Notes: generated by a model not told the origin, from the sequence alone. A stretch of DNA of 64,000 nt from Chelativorans sp. (GCF_031180965.1 NZ_JAPSLH010000005.1:1-64000); one strand, 5' to 3'; positions 26,392 through 36,897 are shown, counted from the stretch's first letter. Made by a program: numbers and translations.

Positions 26392-27372
26392 ATGAAGCGT
26401 CGCATCTTCTTGTCATCCATCGCGACCGTTGCCCTTCTGGGCAGTGCCCTCGCGCCGGCCCTGGCTCAAGGCCTGCCGCCGCTCGAGCAGAAGGACCGCT
26501 ACAAGGTCGGCTTCGCTCAGACGGAGAGCAACAACCCCTGGCGTATCGCAGAGACGAAGAGCTTTCAGGATGTCGCCGGAAGCTGCAACTGGGATCTCGT
26601 CTACACCGACGCCGCCGGCTCCGCTGCCAAGCAGGTCTCCGACGTAGAGTCGATGATCGCCCAGGGCGTCGACGCGATCTTCCTGGCCCCGCGCGAGGAG
26701 AAGCCGCTGGTTCCTGCCGTCATGCGCGCCAAGGCCGCCGGCATTCCGGTCTTCCTCGTCGACCGCAGCGTCGATCCGGCCGTCGCTAAGGCGGGGCAGG
26801 ATTATGTGACCTTCCTCGGTTCCGACTTCGTCGATCAGGGCAAGCGGGCCGCCGAATGGCTGATCGAGAATTTCAAGGGCGACAAGGGCGTCATTATCGA
26901 GCTCGAAGGCACGACCGGCTCCTCGCCCGCCAATGACCGCAAGAAGGGCTTTGACGAGCGCATTGCGCAGGACGATCGCTTCGAGATCGTCGCCTCGCAA
27001 TCCGGCGATTTCGCCCGCGATGCCGGCCGGCAGGTGACGGAGACGCTGCTCCAGGCCCATCCGGATATGAACGTCATTTACGCGCACAATGATGAGATGG
27101 CCATTGGCGCCATCCAGGCGCTGGAAGTGGCGGGCAAGAAGCCCGGCGAGGATGTCACCATCGTCTCCATAGACGGCACCCGCGACGCGCTGCAGGCCAT
27201 CATCGACGGCAAGATGGGCGTGACAGTGGAATCGAGCCCGTTCTTCGGCCCGCTGGCCTGCGATACGCTGAAGCGCTACGCGGCGGGCGAAGAGATCGAG
27301 CCCTGGGTGAAGGTGGAGGACCGCATTTTCACCAAGGAGAACGCGGCCGAGCATATCGACGAGGCGTACTGA
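26392..27372 (+). CDS. ytfQ: YtfQ-type periplasmic sugar-binding protein (galactofuranose-like ABC importer)
   Basis: A 326-residue periplasmic binding protein of the ribose/galactofuranose class. A signal peptide (MKRRIFLSSIATVALLGSA) ends near ALAQG. The mature protein begins with KVGFAQTESNNPWRIAETKSF and contains VDRSVDP and HNDEMAIGAIQALE, characteristic of YtfQ. It delivers a furanose sugar to the downstream ATPase and two permeases, in the same order as Escherichia coli ytfQRT-yjfF. The ATG chosen has GGAGG nine bases upstream. A GntR palindrome lies in its promoter, and a terminator-like hairpin after the stop should make this receptor more abundant than the rest of the operon. Confidence 0.88.
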   Translation: MKRRIFLSSIATVALLGSALAPALAQGLPPLEQKDRYKVGFAQTESNNPWRIAETKSFQDVAGSCNWDLVYTDAAGSAAKQVSDVESMIAQGVDAIFLAPREEKPLVPAVMRAKAAGIPVFLVDRSVDPAVAKAGQDYVTFLGSDFVDQGKRAAEWLIENFKGDKGVIIELEGTTGSSPANDRKKGFDERIAQDDRFEIVASQSGDFARDAGRQVTETLLQAHPDMNVIYAHNDEMAIGAIQALEVAGKKPGEDVTIVSIDGTRDALQAIIDGKMGVTVESSPFFGPLACDTLKRYAAGEEIEPWVKVEDRIFTKENAAEHIDEAY

Positions 27373-27385
27373 CATCGCCTCGTGA

Positions 27386-27424
27386 CGCGGCGGAGCCCCG
27401 CGGGGGAGGCTCCGCCGCGCTTTT
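27386..27424 (+). terminator. intra-operon terminator/attenuator hairpin after the binding protein gene
   Basis: A 12-base stem CGCGGCGGAGCC / GGCTCCGCCGCG with a 10-base loop, followed by C and TTTT. It lies in the 68-base gap before the ATPase gene and probably terminates part of the transcripts. Confidence 0.7.
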
Positions 27425-27440
27425 CCCCGGGATCGACGCG

Positions 27441-28964
27441 ATGACGACACCGCTCCTGCGCATGACGGGCATCAGCAAGGCCTTCAATGGCGTGCCTGCA
27501 CTCGCGCGCGCGGAACTCGCGGTCGATCGCGGCGAGGTGCATGCGATTGTCGGGCAGAATGGGGCGGGCAAGTCGACGCTGATCAAGATCCTGACCGGCG
27601 TCTACCAGCGCGACGAGGGGGAGATCGCGTTCGACGGTGCGCCGTCGACGATCGCGAGCCCGCGCGAGGCGCAGGAGCGGGGCGTCAGCACGATCTACCA
27701 GGAGCTGAACCTCGTTCCCCTGCGCAGCGTCACGGAAAATGTCGTGCTCGGCTACGAGCCGCGAACGCGCTGGGGCACCATCGACTGGCGCGGCGCGCAC
27801 CGGCGCACGGGGGAAATCCTCTCGCGCTTCGGCGTCGACATCGACGTGAAGGCGCCGCTCGCGACCTACCCGACCGCCATCCAGCAGCTCGTCGCCATCG
27901 CCCGCGCGGTGTCGCTCAATGCAAAGCTCGTCATCATGGATGAGCCGACTTCCTCGCTCGACGAGCGGGAGGTGGAAGTGCTCTTCGGGGTGATCCGCGA
28001 GTTGAAGAATTCCGGCACGTCCATTCTCTATGTGAGCCATTTCCTCGACGAGCTTTTCGAGATCTGCGACCGCGTGACGATCATGCGCGACGGCCGCACC
28101 GTGGGCGTGGCGAATATCGCCGAGACCACCAAGCTCGATCTCATCGCCGCCATGCTCGGCCGCAGCGCGGCGGAAATCCAGACCGCCGGCATGACCGAGC
28201 TTGCCGCCACCGGCGACCGCTCCGGCGAGCTTCTTCTCGAAGCGGAGGGCGTCGCCACCAACCGCCGGCTGCGCAATTTGAGCCTCAAAGTAAGGCGAGG
28301 GGAGATCGTGGGGCTTGCCGGACTCCTGGGCTCCGGCCGCACCGAGGCCGCCCGCGCCATCTTCGGCTGCGACAAGCCCACTGCCGGCCGCGTCGCCATG
28401 AAGGGCACCGCGATAGACTGTCCGCGCACGGCGATTTCGCGCGGCATCGGCTATTTGACCGAGGACCGCAAGGCCGAAGGCATCGTGCCGGAGCTGTCCG
28501 TGCGCGAGAACATGACGCTGGCTTTATTGCCGCAGCTTTCCCGCATGGGCCTGGTCGACAAGGCCAGGGAGCGGGAGATCGTCGAGCGGTTCATCCGCTC
28601 GCTCGGTATCAAGGCCGCGCATATGGACCAGAAGGTGAGCGAGCTATCCGGCGGAAACCAGCAGAAGGTGCTGCTCGGCCGCTGGCTGGCGATCCAGCCC
28701 GCCCTGCTCATCCTGGACGAGCCGACGCGCGGGGTGGATGTGGGCGCCAAGCTGGAAATCCAGGCCATCATCCGCCGCTATGTGGACGAGGGCTGCGGCG
28801 TAATCCTCATCTCCTCCGAGTTCCAGGAATTGATCGAGGGCGCGGATGAGATCGTCGTCCTCCAGGAGGGGGAGTCGGTGCGCACCGTCTCCAACCCCGG
28901 GGTCACCGAGGACATGCTGGTCCATGCCATTGCGCAGCCGAAGGCCAAGGAGGTGGACGCATGA
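27441..28964 (+). CDS. ytfR: sugar ABC transporter ATPase with two nucleotide-binding domains (YtfR-type)
   Basis: A 507-residue fused ATPase of the monosaccharide class. The first domain has Walker [10 protein letters not shown], a degenerate signature around [14 protein letters not shown] and Walker [13 protein letters not shown]. The second domain has an altered Walker A (GLLGSGRTE), a full signature [14 protein letters not shown] and Walker [13 protein letters not shown]. Such uneven domains are normal for this class. It energises the two permeases downstream; its stop overlaps the first by four bases (ATGA). Confidence 0.92.
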   Translation: MTTPLLRMTGISKAFNGVPALARAELAVDRGEVHAIVGQNGAGKSTLIKILTGVYQRDEGEIAFDGAPSTIASPREAQERGVSTIYQELNLVPLRSVTENVVLGYEPRTRWGTIDWRGAHRRTGEILSRFGVDIDVKAPLATYPTAIQQLVAIARAVSLNAKLVIMDEPTSSLDEREVEVLFGVIRELKNSGTSILYVSHFLDELFEICDRVTIMRDGRTVGVANIAETTKLDLIAAMLGRSAAEIQTAGMTELAATGDRSGELLLEAEGVATNRRLRNLSLKVRRGEIVGLAGLLGSGRTEAARAIFGCDKPTAGRVAMKGTAIDCPRTAISRGIGYLTEDRKAEGIVPELSVRENMTLALLPQLSRMGLVDKAREREIVERFIRSLGIKAAHMDQKVSELSGGNQQKVLLGRWLAIQPALLILDEPTRGVDVGAKLEIQAIIRRYVDEGCGVILISSEFQELIEGADEIVVLQEGESVRTVSNPGVTEDMLVHAIAQPKAKEVDA

Positions 28965-29959
28965 GCAGGGAGCGTTCGTCGGCCGAGCGCGGCGTTCTCC
29001 TTCAGAACCCGCTTTCAGGCATCAGCCTGCGCCGTCATGGCGGGCTGATCGCGCTGGCGCTGCTCCTCCTCTTCAACATCGTCTTCACGCGCAACTTCCT
29101 CCACATGCAGACGCTCTTCGTGAACGTCTCGCAGGTGGCGACCATCGCCATCGTCGCCGTCGGCATGACGCTGGTGATCGCCACGAGGGGCGTGGACCTC
29201 TCGGTCGGCGCCGTCATGGCGCTTGCGGGCGCGCTGGCGCCGCTGATCTTCATGTCATCCTTCGGGCGGGCGAATCCCGGACTGGGGGTGGCGCTTGCCA
29301 TCATCGTGCCGCTTCTGGTGGCGGCAGCCTGCGGCCTCTTCAATGGCGTGCTGGTCGCCTTCCTGAATGTGCAGCCCATCATCGCCACGCTCATCCTCTT
29401 CATTTCCGGGCGCGGCATTGCGCTGGTGCTCACCAACGGCAACCTCCAGACCTTTTCCAATCCGATCTTCAGCTTCCTCGGCACGGGCCGGATCCTCGGG
29501 CTGCCCTTCCAGGGTTGGCTGGCGCTCGCCATCGCGCTCTTCTTCGCCTGGCTCGTCGCGCGCACCCTCTATGGCCGGTACCTGCTTGCCGTCGGCGGCA
29601 ACGAAACGGCGGCCGGACTCGCCGGCGTTCCGGTTCGCACCGTCAAGATCGCCACCTATGTGATTTCCGCCAGCCTTGCCGGCTTGGCGGGCCTCATCGT
29701 GGTTGCCATCAACTCGGCCTCCGACGCCGCCCGCATCGGCAATCTGATGGAGCTCGACGCCATCGCCGCGGCCGTGGTGGGCGGGGCCGTGCTTTCGGGC
29801 GGAAGGGCGCCGATCCTGGGCGCCATCTTCGGCGCCGTCTTCATCCAGCTCGTGCGCTACACGCTGCTCGCCAACGGTTTTTCGGACGAGGTGGCGCTGA
29901 TCATCAAGGCGGCGATCATCGTCTTTGCCGTCTATCTGCAGCAGGCGAGCAGGGAGTAG
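28961..29959 (+). CDS. ytfT: sugar ABC transporter permease (YtfT-type)
   Basis: A 332-residue inner-membrane permease of the ribose/galactofuranose class, with eight to ten hydrophobic segments. The class motif [26 protein letters not shown] lies near residue 65. The segment [17 protein letters not shown] in the second half is the ATPase-contact region. It overlaps the ATPase gene and is followed after three bases by a second, different permease, so the channel is probably a heterodimer. Confidence 0.91.
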   Translation: MSRERSSAERGVLLQNPLSGISLRRHGGLIALALLLLFNIVFTRNFLHMQTLFVNVSQVATIAIVAVGMTLVIATRGVDLSVGAVMALAGALAPLIFMSSFGRANPGLGVALAIIVPLLVAAACGLFNGVLVAFLNVQPIIATLILFISGRGIALVLTNGNLQTFSNPIFSFLGTGRILGLPFQGWLALAIALFFAWLVARTLYGRYLLAVGGNETAAGLAGVPVRTVKIATYVISASLAGLAGLIVVAINSASDAARIGNLMELDAIAAAVVGGAVLSGGRAPILGAIFGAVFIQLVRYTLLANGFSDEVALIIKAAIIVFAVYLQQASRE

Positions 29960-29962
29960 GGG

Positions 29963-30964
29963 ATGCTGGGCGACGCATTCGACCTCCGCACCTATACGCG
30001 CCAGCTCGGCCGCTCCAGCACCATCACCGTGTGGATCGCGCTTCTCTGCCTCATTCTGTTCGGCCTCCTGCGCTACGACAATTTCGGCAGCACCTATAAC
30101 ATCGGCTCCTTCCTCAACTACAACTCCATGTTCATCCTGATCTCGGTCGGCATGTGCTTCGTCATCATGACCGGCGGGATCGACCTCTCCGTGGGCTCGG
30201 TCGCGGCGTTCGCCAGCGTAGTCGCGGCGCTCCTCAGCCCCCACGGCCTGTGGGTGGCGCTGCCCGGCGGCATTCTCGCCGGCATGGCCTTCGGCGCGGT
30301 GAATGCCTTCATCATCCTCGTGATGCGGGTGCCGCCCTTCATGGCCACACTTGCCACGATGCTCGCGGCCAAGGGTTGCGCGCTGGTGCTTTCCGGCAAG
30401 CAGACGGTCTCCGTCTCCTGGGAAAGCAATTTCACCACGCTCGGGATGAGCAGTGCTTTCGGTATCCTGCCGTGGACGATCCTTGTGACCGCCATCGTCG
30501 TCGTCGCCGCGTGGATCGTTCTGGAGAAAACCTCGCTGGGCCGCACGGTTCTGGCCGTCGGCGGCAGCCCGGATGCTGCGCATCTGATGGGCTTGAAGAC
30601 CGGGCGCGCCATCGCCTTCGTTTATCTCTTCAGCGGCGCCTGCGCCGGGCTTGCGGGCGTCTTCCTCGCTTCCGGCTATGGCGCCGGCCAGCCGCTGGAA
30701 GGCGTCGGGTGGGAACTGGCAGCCATCGCTTCCGTGGTGGTCGGCGGAACGCTGCTCACCGGCGGGCTCGGCTCGATCCCGGCCACGGTCGCCGGCGCGC
30801 TGCTCTTCGGCCTCGTGTTCAACATCCTCAATTTCGAGAACGGCCGCGGCACGATCAGCCTCAGCGCCTACTGGCAATCCGTCATCCGCGGCGGGCTCCT
30901 GCTTCTCGTCATCCTCCTCCAGGCGCGCGTGCAGAGCCTAGGCGTCCGCAGCAAAACCTCCTGA
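29963..30964 (+). CDS. yjfF: sugar ABC transporter permease (YjfF-type)
   Basis: A 333-residue permease, similar in class to its neighbour but distinct in sequence. It has [26 protein letters not shown] near residue 60 and [20 protein letters not shown] as the coupling segment. It completes the four-gene YtfQRT-YjfF-type importer. The next gene, an enolase-superfamily enzyme, starts 16 bases downstream, so transport and catabolism appear to be in one transcript. Confidence 0.91.
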   Translation: MLGDAFDLRTYTRQLGRSSTITVWIALLCLILFGLLRYDNFGSTYNIGSFLNYNSMFILISVGMCFVIMTGGIDLSVGSVAAFASVVAALLSPHGLWVALPGGILAGMAFGAVNAFIILVMRVPPFMATLATMLAAKGCALVLSGKQTVSVSWESNFTTLGMSSAFGILPWTILVTAIVVVAAWIVLEKTSLGRTVLAVGGSPDAAHLMGLKTGRAIAFVYLFSGACAGLAGVFLASGYGAGQPLEGVGWELAAIASVVVGGTLLTGGLGSIPATVAGALLFGLVFNILNFENGRGTISLSAYWQSVIRGGLLLLVILLQARVQSLGVRSKTS

Positions 30965-30980
30965 TCTGAAAGGCCCGAAC

Positions 30981-32084
30981 TTGTTCCCGCAACTCAAGAT
31001 CCGCGATGTCTCCGCCCGACTCTTCCGCGTTCCGCTGGACGAGGTGCTGTCGGACGCCAAGCATGGCGACCACACGCACTTCGAGCTGGTGACCGTCACG
31101 ATCCGGCTTGCGGACGGTTCCGAGGGCACCGGCTATACCTATACGGGCGGCAGAGGCGGACATGCGATCCTTGCGATGGTGGAGCACGATCTCGCGCCTT
31201 TCCTGCTGGGGCGGGATGCGAGCGAGATCGGCGAGATCTATGACGAGATGCAGTGGCACCTGCACTATGTCGGGCGAGGGGGGATCGCCTCCTTCGCCAT
31301 CTCCGCCGTGGACATCGCGCTCTGGGACCTGAAGGGCAGGCGCGAGGGCAGGCCGCTGTGGCAGATGGCCGGCGGCGCGGGGAAGAACGCGCGCTGCTAT
31401 CGCGGCGGGGTCGACCTCAACTTCTCGCTTGAGAAGCTCGTCGAGAGCGTCGGGCGCTATCTCGAGCAAGGCTTCGATGCCGTGAAGATCAAGGTCGGGC
31501 GGCCGGCGCTTGCGGACGATGTCCGCCGCGTTGCGGCCGTGCGCGAGCGGATCGGGCCCGACGCCACCTTCATGGTCGACGCGAACTATGCGTTGACGGT
31601 GGAACAGGCGATTGAGGCGGCGAAAGCATTTAGCGATTTCGACCTGCTCTGGTTCGAGGAGCCGACCATCCCCGACGACTATGCCGGTTATGGCAGGATC
31701 GCGGCGGCCACCGGCATGCCGCTCGCCATGGGCGAGAACCTGCACATCATCCATGAATTCGAACATGCGCGCGAGCATTCCGCGCTGTCCTACATCCAGC
31801 CGGACGCCTCGAACTGCGGCGGCATCACCGGCTGGTTACGGGCAGCGCGGCTCTTTCCGGACATCCCCATCTGCAGCCACGGCATGCAGGAACTGCATGT
31901 GAGCCTCGTCGCGGCGCAGCCGAATGCCGGCTGGGTCGAGGTGCACAGCTTTCCGATCGACCGCTACACCAAGCGTCCGCTTATGCGCGAAGGCGGTTGT
32001 GCCGTCGCGCCGGATGCGCCGGGCACCGGCGTTGAGTTCAACTGGCAGATGCTTGAGGAGGCGCACGATTCGCCAACGCGCTGA
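30981..32084 (+). CDS. enolase-superfamily sugar-acid dehydratase or racemase (mandelate racemase/muconate lactonizing group)
   Basis: A 367-residue enolase-superfamily enzyme. Metal ligands are Asp200 (VDAN), Glu226 (EEP) and Glu252 (GEN). The catalytic residues match the mandelate racemase subgroup: Lys169-x-Lys171 in KIKVG on one side and an Asp275-His300 dyad (CSHGMQELH) on the other. That subgroup holds acid-sugar dehydratases and epimerases. The only usable start is a TTG following GAAAGG. It is the first metabolic gene behind the furanose importer. The substrate is probably a sugar acid, but its identity cannot be read from these residues. Confidence 0.85.
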   Translation: MFPQLKIRDVSARLFRVPLDEVLSDAKHGDHTHFELVTVTIRLADGSEGTGYTYTGGRGGHAILAMVEHDLAPFLLGRDASEIGEIYDEMQWHLHYVGRGGIASFAISAVDIALWDLKGRREGRPLWQMAGGAGKNARCYRGGVDLNFSLEKLVESVGRYLEQGFDAVKIKVGRPALADDVRRVAAVRERIGPDATFMVDANYALTVEQAIEAAKAFSDFDLLWFEEPTIPDDYAGYGRIAAATGMPLAMGENLHIIHEFEHAREHSALSYIQPDASNCGGITGWLRAARLFPDIPICSHGMQELHVSLVAAQPNAGWVEVHSFPIDRYTKRPLMREGGCAVAPDAPGTGVEFNWQMLEEAHDSPTR

Positions 32085-32149
32085 CCGATTGCCGTCCATC
32101 GGAATATACGTCAATCTTCCGCGACGCATCCGGAAGCGCGAGTGGAACA

Positions 32150-33664
32150 TTGGATAGGGCAAAGACAAGCGTGCGGCTCTCGACTGCGAGTCTTTCCTTG
32201 ATTTTCGGCCGTGCGGCTGTGCCCCGCTATGACCGTGCCGGGTTAAGGCCGGGGATCCTGCATTTCGGTGTCGGCAATTTTCACCGCGCGCATCAGGCGC
32301 TCTATATCGACGACCTCTTCAATGGCGGCCGCGACCTCGATTGGGCCATTCTTGGTGCCGGCGTGCGGGAGGCGGACGAACAGATGCGGCGGCGCCTGGC
32401 GGATCAGGATTTTTTGACCACAGTCGTCGAGCAGGAGGCGGATCGCAGTTCGGCGCGCATCACAGGCTCGATGATCGGCTTCCTTCCGCCGGGCGACATC
32501 GCCGCAATCGTGGGGGCGCTGGCCGATCCGGCGATCCGCGTCGTCTCGATGACCATCACGGAAGGCGGCTACTTCCTCGATCCGGCCTCGGGCCGGTTCG
32601 ATCCCGGCCATCCGGAGATCGTTGCCGACGGAGCCGATCCGGAAAGCCCAAGGACGGTGTTCGGCCTCATCATCGCCGGGCTCAAGCGCCGGCGCGCCGA
32701 AGGGACTGCTCCTTTCACCGTCATGTCCTGCGACAACCTCCGGCACAATGGAAGCGTGACGCGCGACGCGGTCGTCGGACTTGCCCGGCTCTCCGATCCG
32801 GCATTTGCCGCCTGGATCGAGGAGAGCGTTGCCTTTCCGAACAGCATGGTCGACCGGATTACGCCTGCCACGGGCGATCGCGAAAGGCGCGCTTTGGAGG
32901 AGGAATTCGGCATCGTCGACGGCTGGCCGGTCTTCTGCGAAAGCTATCGCCAATGGGTGCTGGAGGACAATTTTCCTGCGGGACGTCCGGCGCTCGAACA
33001 AGTCGGCGTCGAGTTCGTGCAGGACGTGGCGCCGTTCGAGACCATGAAGATCCGCATCCTCAATGGCGGGCATTCGCTGCTCGCCTATGCCGCCGCGCTG
33101 CTCGATGTCCGCTTTGTCCACGAGGCGATGGCTAATCCGCTCCTCCACGCATTTCTGCGCAAGGTCGAACAGGATGAGATCATTCCTGTCGTGCCGCCTG
33201 TCCCAGGCACGGACCTTCTAAGCTATTTCCGCCGCGTCGAAGAACGGTTCGCAAACCCGAAGATTGCCGACACGGCTCAGCGCCTCTGTTACGACGGCTC
33301 CAACAAGCTGCCGAAATTCATCCTGCCCACCATATCCGACCGGCTGGAAAAAGGTCTCGACGCCACCGGGCTTGCCCTGGAGGTGGCGCTCTGGTGCCGG
33401 TATTGCTTCGGCACGACCGAGAGCGGCGTCCCCATCGCGCCCAACGACCCCAACTGGCACAGGCTGCAGGCGGCGGCTGAAACCGCAAGGAGCGAGCCCG
33501 CCGCCTGGCTCGCCTTGACGGATATCTTCGGCGATCTCGGCCTCTGCGAGCCGTTTCGAAAAAGCTTCGGAGAGGCGTTGAATATGCTTTGGCGAGATGG
33601 CACGGAACGCACGCTGCAGCGCTATGTGGGCGATTCTGTTCCGAAGGCCACCGTATATGCCTGA
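32150..33664 (+). CDS. mannitol dehydrogenase-family oxidoreductase (polyol or fructuronate/tagaturonate dehydrogenase)
   Basis: A 504-residue long-chain polyol dehydrogenase. The N-terminal NAD-binding region has GILHFGVGNFHRAHQALYIDDL. The middle region has MSCDNLRHNG and the substrate-binding FPNSMVDRITP. The catalytic Lys lies in NGGHSLLAYAAAL-type sequence preceded by MKIRILNGGHS. It interconverts a ketose or keto-uronate and the corresponding polyol or aldonate. With an altronate-dehydratase-like gene further down, fructuronate or tagaturonate reduction is attractive, though mannitol- or arabinitol-type activity is equally compatible. The start is a TTG; a GTG seven codons downstream is an alternative. 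Confidence 0.85.
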   Translation: MDRAKTSVRLSTASLSLIFGRAAVPRYDRAGLRPGILHFGVGNFHRAHQALYIDDLFNGGRDLDWAILGAGVREADEQMRRRLADQDFLTTVVEQEADRSSARITGSMIGFLPPGDIAAIVGALADPAIRVVSMTITEGGYFLDPASGRFDPGHPEIVADGADPESPRTVFGLIIAGLKRRRAEGTAPFTVMSCDNLRHNGSVTRDAVVGLARLSDPAFAAWIEESVAFPNSMVDRITPATGDRERRALEEEFGIVDGWPVFCESYRQWVLEDNFPAGRPALEQVGVEFVQDVAPFETMKIRILNGGHSLLAYAAALLDVRFVHEAMANPLLHAFLRKVEQDEIIPVVPPVPGTDLLSYFRRVEERFANPKIADTAQRLCYDGSNKLPKFILPTISDRLEKGLDATGLALEVALWCRYCFGTTESGVPIAPNDPNWHRLQAAAETARSEPAAWLALTDIFGDLGLCEPFRKSFGEALNMLWRDGTERTLQRYVGDSVPKATVYA

Positions 33665-34334
33665 TCTTGTTATTTTCGATTGTGACGGCGTGCTGGTCGA
33701 CAGCGAGCCCATTTCCATCGGCGTGCTCCTCGAAGTGATTGGGGAGGCGGGGGTTTCCATCGATGAAGAAACGGCCTATCGGCGTTTCCTCGGGCGTTCG
33801 ATGGCGTCCATCATCGGCACTGTGCAGGAGGAGTTCGGTCTGGCCGTCACCGACGAGCATCTCGCCGAGATGCGCGCGCGGCTCTACGAGCGCTTCCGGC
33901 GGGAACTCAAACCCATTTCGAATGTCGGCTGGGCGATCGACAATATCGGTGTCCCCTGCTGTGTGGCCTCATCCAGCCAGCCGGAGCGCATCCGCCTCTC
34001 GCTTTCGGTCACCGGCCTCTTGGAAAAGCTGGAGCCGCGCATTTTCAGCTCGACAATGGTCAAGAACGGAAAGCCTGCGCCGGATCTTTTTCTCCACGCG
34101 GCACGGACAATGGGGGTCGCGCCTTCCGGCTGCGTAGTCATCGAGGACAGCACCGCCGGCATCGAGGCGGCCAAGCGGGCGGGCATGCGCGTCCTCGCCT
34201 TTGTCGGCGGCTCGCACGCGCCGCGCTGCGCATTACGCGAGGCGGTCTCGGCGCTCGATCCGGACCTGGTTTTCGACGACATGCGGCAACTGCCGAAACT
34301 GATCGCCTCCCTCGACACCCCGCAAAAAGCCTAG
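33657..34334 (+). CDS. HAD-superfamily hydrolase (sugar phosphatase / beta-phosphoglucomutase-like)
   Basis: A 225-residue HAD subfamily IA protein. Motif I is FDCDGVLVDSEP with the nucleophile Asp and acid Asp. Motif II is the Ser in ASSSQPERI, motif III the Lys in VKNGKPAPDLFL and motif IV VIEDSTAGIEAAKRAG. It would dephosphorylate or isomerise a sugar phosphate or polyol phosphate. The ATG overlaps the end of the dehydrogenase gene by 8 bases (ATGCCTGA), so the two are coupled; in rhizobia such HAD genes often sit beside polyol dehydrogenases. Confidence 0.87.
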   Translation: MPDLVIFDCDGVLVDSEPISIGVLLEVIGEAGVSIDEETAYRRFLGRSMASIIGTVQEEFGLAVTDEHLAEMRARLYERFRRELKPISNVGWAIDNIGVPCCVASSSQPERIRLSLSVTGLLEKLEPRIFSSTMVKNGKPAPDLFLHAARTMGVAPSGCVVIEDSTAGIEAAKRAGMRVLAFVGGSHAPRCALREAVSALDPDLVFDDMRQLPKLIASLDTPQKA

Positions 34335-34371
34335 GCGGATGCGCAGCGGAGATGCCGGGGAGGGGCAGGCA

Positions 34372-36897
34372 ATGACGTCATGTTCCGGCGACCTGCGCGT
34401 AAACATCCCTGCCGGCGGATCCATTCGCTATTGGCGGATCTCCGATACGGTGGAGCGACGCTATGATGTCGAAGACCGGCCGATGCAAGGCCGAATGGAT
34501 GCGCAATTCTTCCTTGCCTCCCACAAGAACTTCATTCCCCATGAATATCCCTGCCGGACCGAATTTGCGCGCCAGCACCGCGGTCGGCGCCCGCGGCCGG
34601 TTGCAGAATTCTCCACCTCGCGCTGGTGGCTGCCCTTCGGTTCGGACCGCGTGGACCTTTCCGGCTTCTGGTTCCGGGCGACCCATCTCGCCGCCTGGGC
34701 AGAGACCGTCATAGAGGCGGAGGCCGCAGGCCCGGCGCGGCTTAGCCTTGCGACCTGCGGCGGCGCCATCTTGTTCGTGAATGACGCCGAAGCGGGCTTC
34801 CTGGCCGCCTATAAGCGCAATCTGGAGACCCGGGAGGAATTCCAAATCGAGCTTTGCGAGGGGGCAAACCGCATCCGGGTCTATTTCGATGATCTGGCCG
34901 AGCGCGATGCCCGTTTCTATTTCCAACTTGACTACATTTCCGGTCCTGCCGCGGAGATAGCTCTACCGGTTCCTATCCGTTCAGAGATCGCGCAGGCGCT
35001 GGAGCGCATCGCGGAGGGAATGCATTTCGAGCGTCCGTCCTATTTCTCCGAAGAAGTGGCGCTTGCCCTGCCGCAACCCGCGCCGGAAGATCTGCGGGTG
35101 GAACTCGAGATCAACGACGACTTTCTCTCGCCCGAGCCCCTCAGGCTTGTCCTCACGCTTCCTCGCGGCGCGGATCGTCTCGTGCTTGGACGGGTGGAGG
35201 AGCTTCCTTCCGACTTCCGCCATTATCGCTTCACGTTGAGATGTGGCGACTTTGCCGTCTCTCGCACGCTGGCCGTCGAGATCTGTGATGCCGACCGGCA
35301 GGGCGCGCCGCCCCCTTCCTTGGCCGAGCGGATTGAAGAGGCGATCCGCCATGTCGCCGAACAATCCGAGAGCGACACGGTGCGGGCCTTTGCTCGGCTG
35401 GCGGCTGGACAGGGCGGCGACGAAACGGACCGCATGATCGCCGCCGCCCTTCCGTCTATCGAGGACTGCCACGACTGTTCCGATTTCATGCTGGTGCCGC
35501 TTTTGTGGGCACGCATCGCCTGGGGGGGCGCGATCGGCGCTTCCTTGCGCGACCGCATCGACCGAGCCATTCTCGGCTACCGCTATTGGCTGGATGAGCC
35601 CGGCAACGACGTCCAGTGGTACTTCAGCGAAAACCACGCGCTTCTCTTCCATACGGCAGGGTATCTCGCCGGGCATTTGTTTCCCGACGCGGTGTTCCGC
35701 CGCTCCGGCAGGAGCGGCCGGGAGCAGGCGGAGATCAACCTCGCGCGCGTGCGGGCCTGGCTCGATCACTTCGAGAGATGGAGCATGGCGGAGTGGAACT
35801 CCGCGCCCTATTTCCCGATCGACTTCAAAGGATTGGCGGCGCTTCACGCCTTGGCTCCGGACGCGGATGTCCGCCGCCGCGCGGGGGCGGCGATGCTCGC
35901 CCTCCTGCGGATTGTCGCGCGTTCTTGCCATCACGGCTTGGTCACGGCATCGCAGGGCCGCTCCTATGAGCATAGCCTGATCCCCAGCCGATCGCTGGAG
36001 CTTTCCGGCATTGCAAGGCTGCTCTGGAGCCACGGCTGGTTTGGACGGCGCTTCCATGCACTTCCGCTCATTGCCGTCTGCATTCGCGACCACGGGCTGG
36101 CGGTGCCCGAGGACCTTGCTGCTGTTGCTGCCTTTGATGGCCCGGAGGCGCAGGAATGGTGCTTCGCCCAGGGCGAGAACCACATGGCGAAGCTCTATCA
36201 CTACAAGACGCGGCACTATGCGATCGGCTCCGTGGCAGCCTATCGACCGGGCGCATGGGGGTATCAAGAAACCGTTCTCCATCTCCGCCTCGGGCAGGTG
36301 CCGGAGGCGCAGGTCTGGATCAATCATCCGGGCGAAGTCATCCAGTTCGGCTATGGCCGCCCCTCCTATTGGGGCGGCTGCGGAGCCTTGCCAAGAGTGC
36401 ACCAATACCGCGCGCTGGCGCTTCTCGATTTCGACATCCACGAAGGCCAGCCGGATTTCACCCATGCCTGGCTCCCGCAGCAGGCCTTCGACGCTATCGA
36501 GGTGAATGGCAGGGTCATAGCGGCTCAAAGCGGTGAGGCATTGCTGCTCATGGTGGGCAACGCCGATTTCGAGCAAGTTATGGCCGGCCCGACCGCGGGG
36601 ATTGAAGTGCGGCTTCCCGGACGCAAGGGCTGCTGGCTGGTCCGGCTTTCCGATGTTGGAACGGAAGGGAGCCTTGCTGCATTTCTGGCCCGCTTCTCCG
36701 CAATGAAAGCGGAAACGGGGGGTGATATGATTGTCATCAATGATCCGGATTATGGGCCGGTTACCTGCGAGGCTAGCGGCTTGATTCGCGCCGAAGGTCG
36801 CATCCTCGATCCTCGGCTCTGGTCGATAGAAGGCGAGGCCCGTCTTCTGAAAGCAGGCGGGCTCGGCTATGCTGACGGGAGCAGGATGGGCGTGTAG
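34372..36897 (+). CDS. large protein of unknown family, possible carbohydrate-active enzyme with beta-sandwich plus alpha/alpha-toroid layout
   Basis: An 841-residue protein that I do not recognise. No signal peptide or membrane segment is visible, so it should be cytoplasmic. Residues 80-200 look like a beta-rich carbohydrate-binding-like domain (CGGAILFVNDAEAG is the turn seen in jelly-roll modules). From about 315 to 600 the sequence is helical with repeated Trp, Tyr and His motifs: WYFSENHALLFHTAGYLAG (416-434), EWNSAPYFPIDFKGL (474-488) and GRSYEHS (529-535). A second ENH (602-604) precedes YHYKTRHYAIGS (609-620), and a beta-rich C-terminal part has NHPGE and SYWGG. This layout resembles six-hairpin glycosidases and heparinase-like lyases. 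The start ATG has GGGGAGGGG upstream. It lies between a HAD phosphatase and a second sugar importer. Confidence 0.75.
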   Translation: MTSCSGDLRVNIPAGGSIRYWRISDTVERRYDVEDRPMQGRMDAQFFLASHKNFIPHEYPCRTEFARQHRGRRPRPVAEFSTSRWWLPFGSDRVDLSGFWFRATHLAAWAETVIEAEAAGPARLSLATCGGAILFVNDAEAGFLAAYKRNLETREEFQIELCEGANRIRVYFDDLAERDARFYFQLDYISGPAAEIALPVPIRSEIAQALERIAEGMHFERPSYFSEEVALALPQPAPEDLRVELEINDDFLSPEPLRLVLTLPRGADRLVLGRVEELPSDFRHYRFTLRCGDFAVSRTLAVEICDADRQGAPPPSLAERIEEAIRHVAEQSESDTVRAFARLAAGQGGDETDRMIAAALPSIEDCHDCSDFMLVPLLWARIAWGGAIGASLRDRIDRAILGYRYWLDEPGNDVQWYFSENHALLFHTAGYLAGHLFPDAVFRRSGRSGREQAEINLARVRAWLDHFERWSMAEWNSAPYFPIDFKGLAALHALAPDADVRRRAGAAMLALLRIVARSCHHGLVTASQGRSYEHSLIPSRSLELSGIARLLWSHGWFGRRFHALPLIAVCIRDHGLAVPEDLAAVAAFDGPEAQEWCFAQGENHMAKLYHYKTRHYAIGSVAAYRPGAWGYQETVLHLRLGQVPEAQVWINHPGEVIQFGYGRPSYWGGCGALPRVHQYRALALLDFDIHEGQPDFTHAWLPQQAFDAIEVNGRVIAAQSGEALLLMVGNADFEQVMAGPTAGIEVRLPGRKGCWLVRLSDVGTEGSLAAFLARFSAMKAETGGDMIVINDPDYGPVTCEASGLIRAEGRILDPRLWSIEGEARLLKAGGLGYADGSRMGV

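Noticed and set aside
29255-30877. Minus-strand open frame of 540 codons
   Set aside because: It is antisense to two well-defined permease genes and has the charged, Gly/Asp/His-rich composition typical of permease shadows.
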